Of a stretch of DNA of 64,000 bases, positions 63,134-64,000 are shown piece after piece. This stretch comes from Clavibacter sp. VKM Ac-2873. Lineage in GTDB: Bacteria > Actinomycetota > Actinomycetes > Actinomycetales > Microbacteriaceae. Positions within the stretch are counted from its first letter, which is position 1. Each line of letters begins with the position of its first letter. Location of the stretch: contig NZ_JADKRS010000003.1 in assembly GCF_015351075.1 (NCBI RefSeq), positions 1 to 64,000 on the forward strand, in the 5' to 3' direction. The notes under the pieces were generated by a model. That model was not told the origin of the DNA, made no database searches, and was given only the letters and a program-made list of their open reading frames with translations. A program made the position numbers and the translations under genes.

Positions 63134-63847
63134 ATGGACATCCAGGATCAGGTCGCCCTCGTCACCGGCGCCAACCGCGGCATCGGCCGCACCTTCGTCG
63201 AGGAGCTGCTCGCGCGCGGCGCCCGCAAGGTCTACGCGACCGCGCGCCGCCCCGAGGCGATCGACATCCCCGGCGTCGAGGTGCTGCGCCTCGACCTCGC
63301 CGACCCGGCGTCGGTGGCCGCCGCGGCCGAGGCCGCGCAGGACGTGACGCTCGTGGTCAACAACGCGGGCATCTCCACGGGCGCGACGCTCGTCACGGGC
63401 GACATGGCGGAGATCCGCCGCGAGATGGACACCCACTTCTACGGCACGCTCGGCGTGATCCGCGCCTTCGCGCCCGTGCTCGCGGCCAACGGCGGCGGCG
63501 CGATCGTCAACATCCTCTCGGCGCTGTCGTGGTTCTCGACCCCCGCCAACGGCGGCTACGCGGCGGCGAAGGCGGCCGAGTGGAACATGACGAACGCGGT
63601 GCGGCTGGAGCTCGCCGGGCAGGGCACGTTCGTGCAGGGCGTGCACCTCGGGGCGGCCGACACCGACATCATGGCCGGCTACGACGGCCCGATGATCGAC
63701 CCTCGCGACGTGCCGCGGGCGTCGCTCGACGGGCTGGTCGCCGGATCCTTCGAGGTCGTCGTCGACGAATGGAGCCGCATGGTGAAGGACTCGCTGGCCG
63801 GCGACCCCTCGCCCTTCTACGAGAAGATGCGCGCGATCCTCGGCTGA
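63134..63847 (+). CDS. SDR-family oxidoreductase under MerR control
   Basis: A 237-residue classical SDR. The cofactor motif is VALVTGANRGIGRTFVEELL; the second is VVNNAGIS. The triad is Ser in NILSALSWFS and Tyr/Lys in GGYAAAKAAE. A strong AGGAGGAAGAG ribosome site precedes the ATG. The 51-base leader follows the MerR-type promoter. A substrate tied to the MerR inducer is likely, but unknown. Confidence 0.9.
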   Translation: MDIQDQVALVTGANRGIGRTFVEELLARGARKVYATARRPEAIDIPGVEVLRLDLADPASVAAAAEAAQDVTLVVNNAGISTGATLVTGDMAEIRREMDTHFYGTLGVIRAFAPVLAANGGGAIVNILSALSWFSTPANGGYAAAKAAEWNMTNAVRLELAGQGTFVQGVHLGAADTDIMAGYDGPMIDPRDVPRASLDGLVAGSFEVVVDEWSRMVKDSLAGDPSPFYEKMRAILG

Positions 63848-63872
63848 TCCCCGCGGCCGGGCGCCGCGGCCC

Positions 63873-64000
63873 TCAGCCCGCCGTGACGCGCACGGATCCG
63901 CCCTCGAGCACGAACTCGAGCGCCGTGCCCTCGGGGAACTCGTCGCGGAGCTCGGCCGGCATGTCGCCCGTGACCGTGAGGACGCCGCGGGCCGGGAACG
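63873..64000 (-). CDS. Partial protein, C-terminus only, similar to the 13264-13986 product
   Basis: A minus-strand reading frame running off the right edge, with its stop at 63873-63875. The 42 visible residues include LTVTGDMPAELRDEFPEG and EFVLEGGSVRVTAG. They align with the C-terminus of the 240-residue membrane-anchored protein (VVVTADQPQELRDAFPLG, ELEGDGETVRV). Nothing more can be said about its length or role. Confidence 0.65.
   Translation of the reverse strand, partial: FPARGVLTVTGDMPAELRDEFPEGTALEFVLEGGSVRVTAG

Overview
This window is chromosomal DNA from a very high-GC actinobacterium, most likely Microbacteriaceae and probably Clavibacter or a close plant-associated relative. The support is as follows: a DnaE1-type replicative polymerase; many genes whose start codon sits 5-8 bases after a TAnnnT-like -10 hexamer (leaderless transcripts); an actinobacterial pit / small membrane protein / DUF3349 operon; a class E sortase signal; and a phenolic acid decarboxylase suited to plant phenolics. 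The genus is inference. No rRNA, tRNA, CRISPR array, transposase or integrase gene was recognised.

Layout. 1-4469 (minus): 5' part of dnaE, preceded by a lower-GC two-gene cassette of an ATP-grasp peptide-ligase-like enzyme and an MFS exporter. 4808-16762: housekeeping and small accessory genes, including exonuclease III, a signalling trio (OmpR-type response regulator, Hpt-like protein without its phosphorylatable His, PAS-containing histidine kinase), MOSC, SDR, ASCH, a GH114 lipoprotein, an epimerase, GNAT, DJ-1/PfpI and a 52-residue basic protein. 16786-26721: an AEC transporter, a sortase-anchored histidine phosphatase, a first hipBA module, SRPBCC, a TetR-DHA2 efflux operon and the pit operon. 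26851-31315: GNAT, a DUF6421-SDR pair, a small unknown, a DUF1905 protein and a VOC protein. 31484-36360: a DHA2 efflux-MarR operon with a clear promoter/operator, a divergent MarR/padC pair sharing a 21-bp dyad, a hydrolase and a GNAT. 36370-42139: an iron-siderophore binding protein divergent from two FecCD permeases across a DtxR-type box, then a second hipBA module bracketed by a 76-bp direct repeat of the 3' end of a pentapeptide-repeat gene. 42331-49063: two large secreted Ig-like/CnaB paralogues and phosphoketolase. 49120-64000: lipoproteins, Mn-catalase, an epoxide-hydrolase-like enzyme, a YkcBC-like glycosyltransferase pair, an M16-like peptidase, an ohrR-ohr-doxX operon, a nitronate monooxygenase, a divergent MerR/SDR pair and a partial gene at the right edge.

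How the genes work together. Several units pair a one-component regulator with its target and a visible operator: TetR-MFS, MFS-MarR, MarR/padC, OhrR-Ohr and MerR/SDR. They point to defence against toxic organics, phenolic acids and peroxides. Iron uptake, phosphate uptake and cell-envelope functions fill much of the rest. The most unusual parts are the repeat-bracketed hipBA mini-island, the His-less Hpt protein and the peptide-ligase/exporter cassette next to dnaE. Most long antisense open frames are shadows caused by GC content and were left out.
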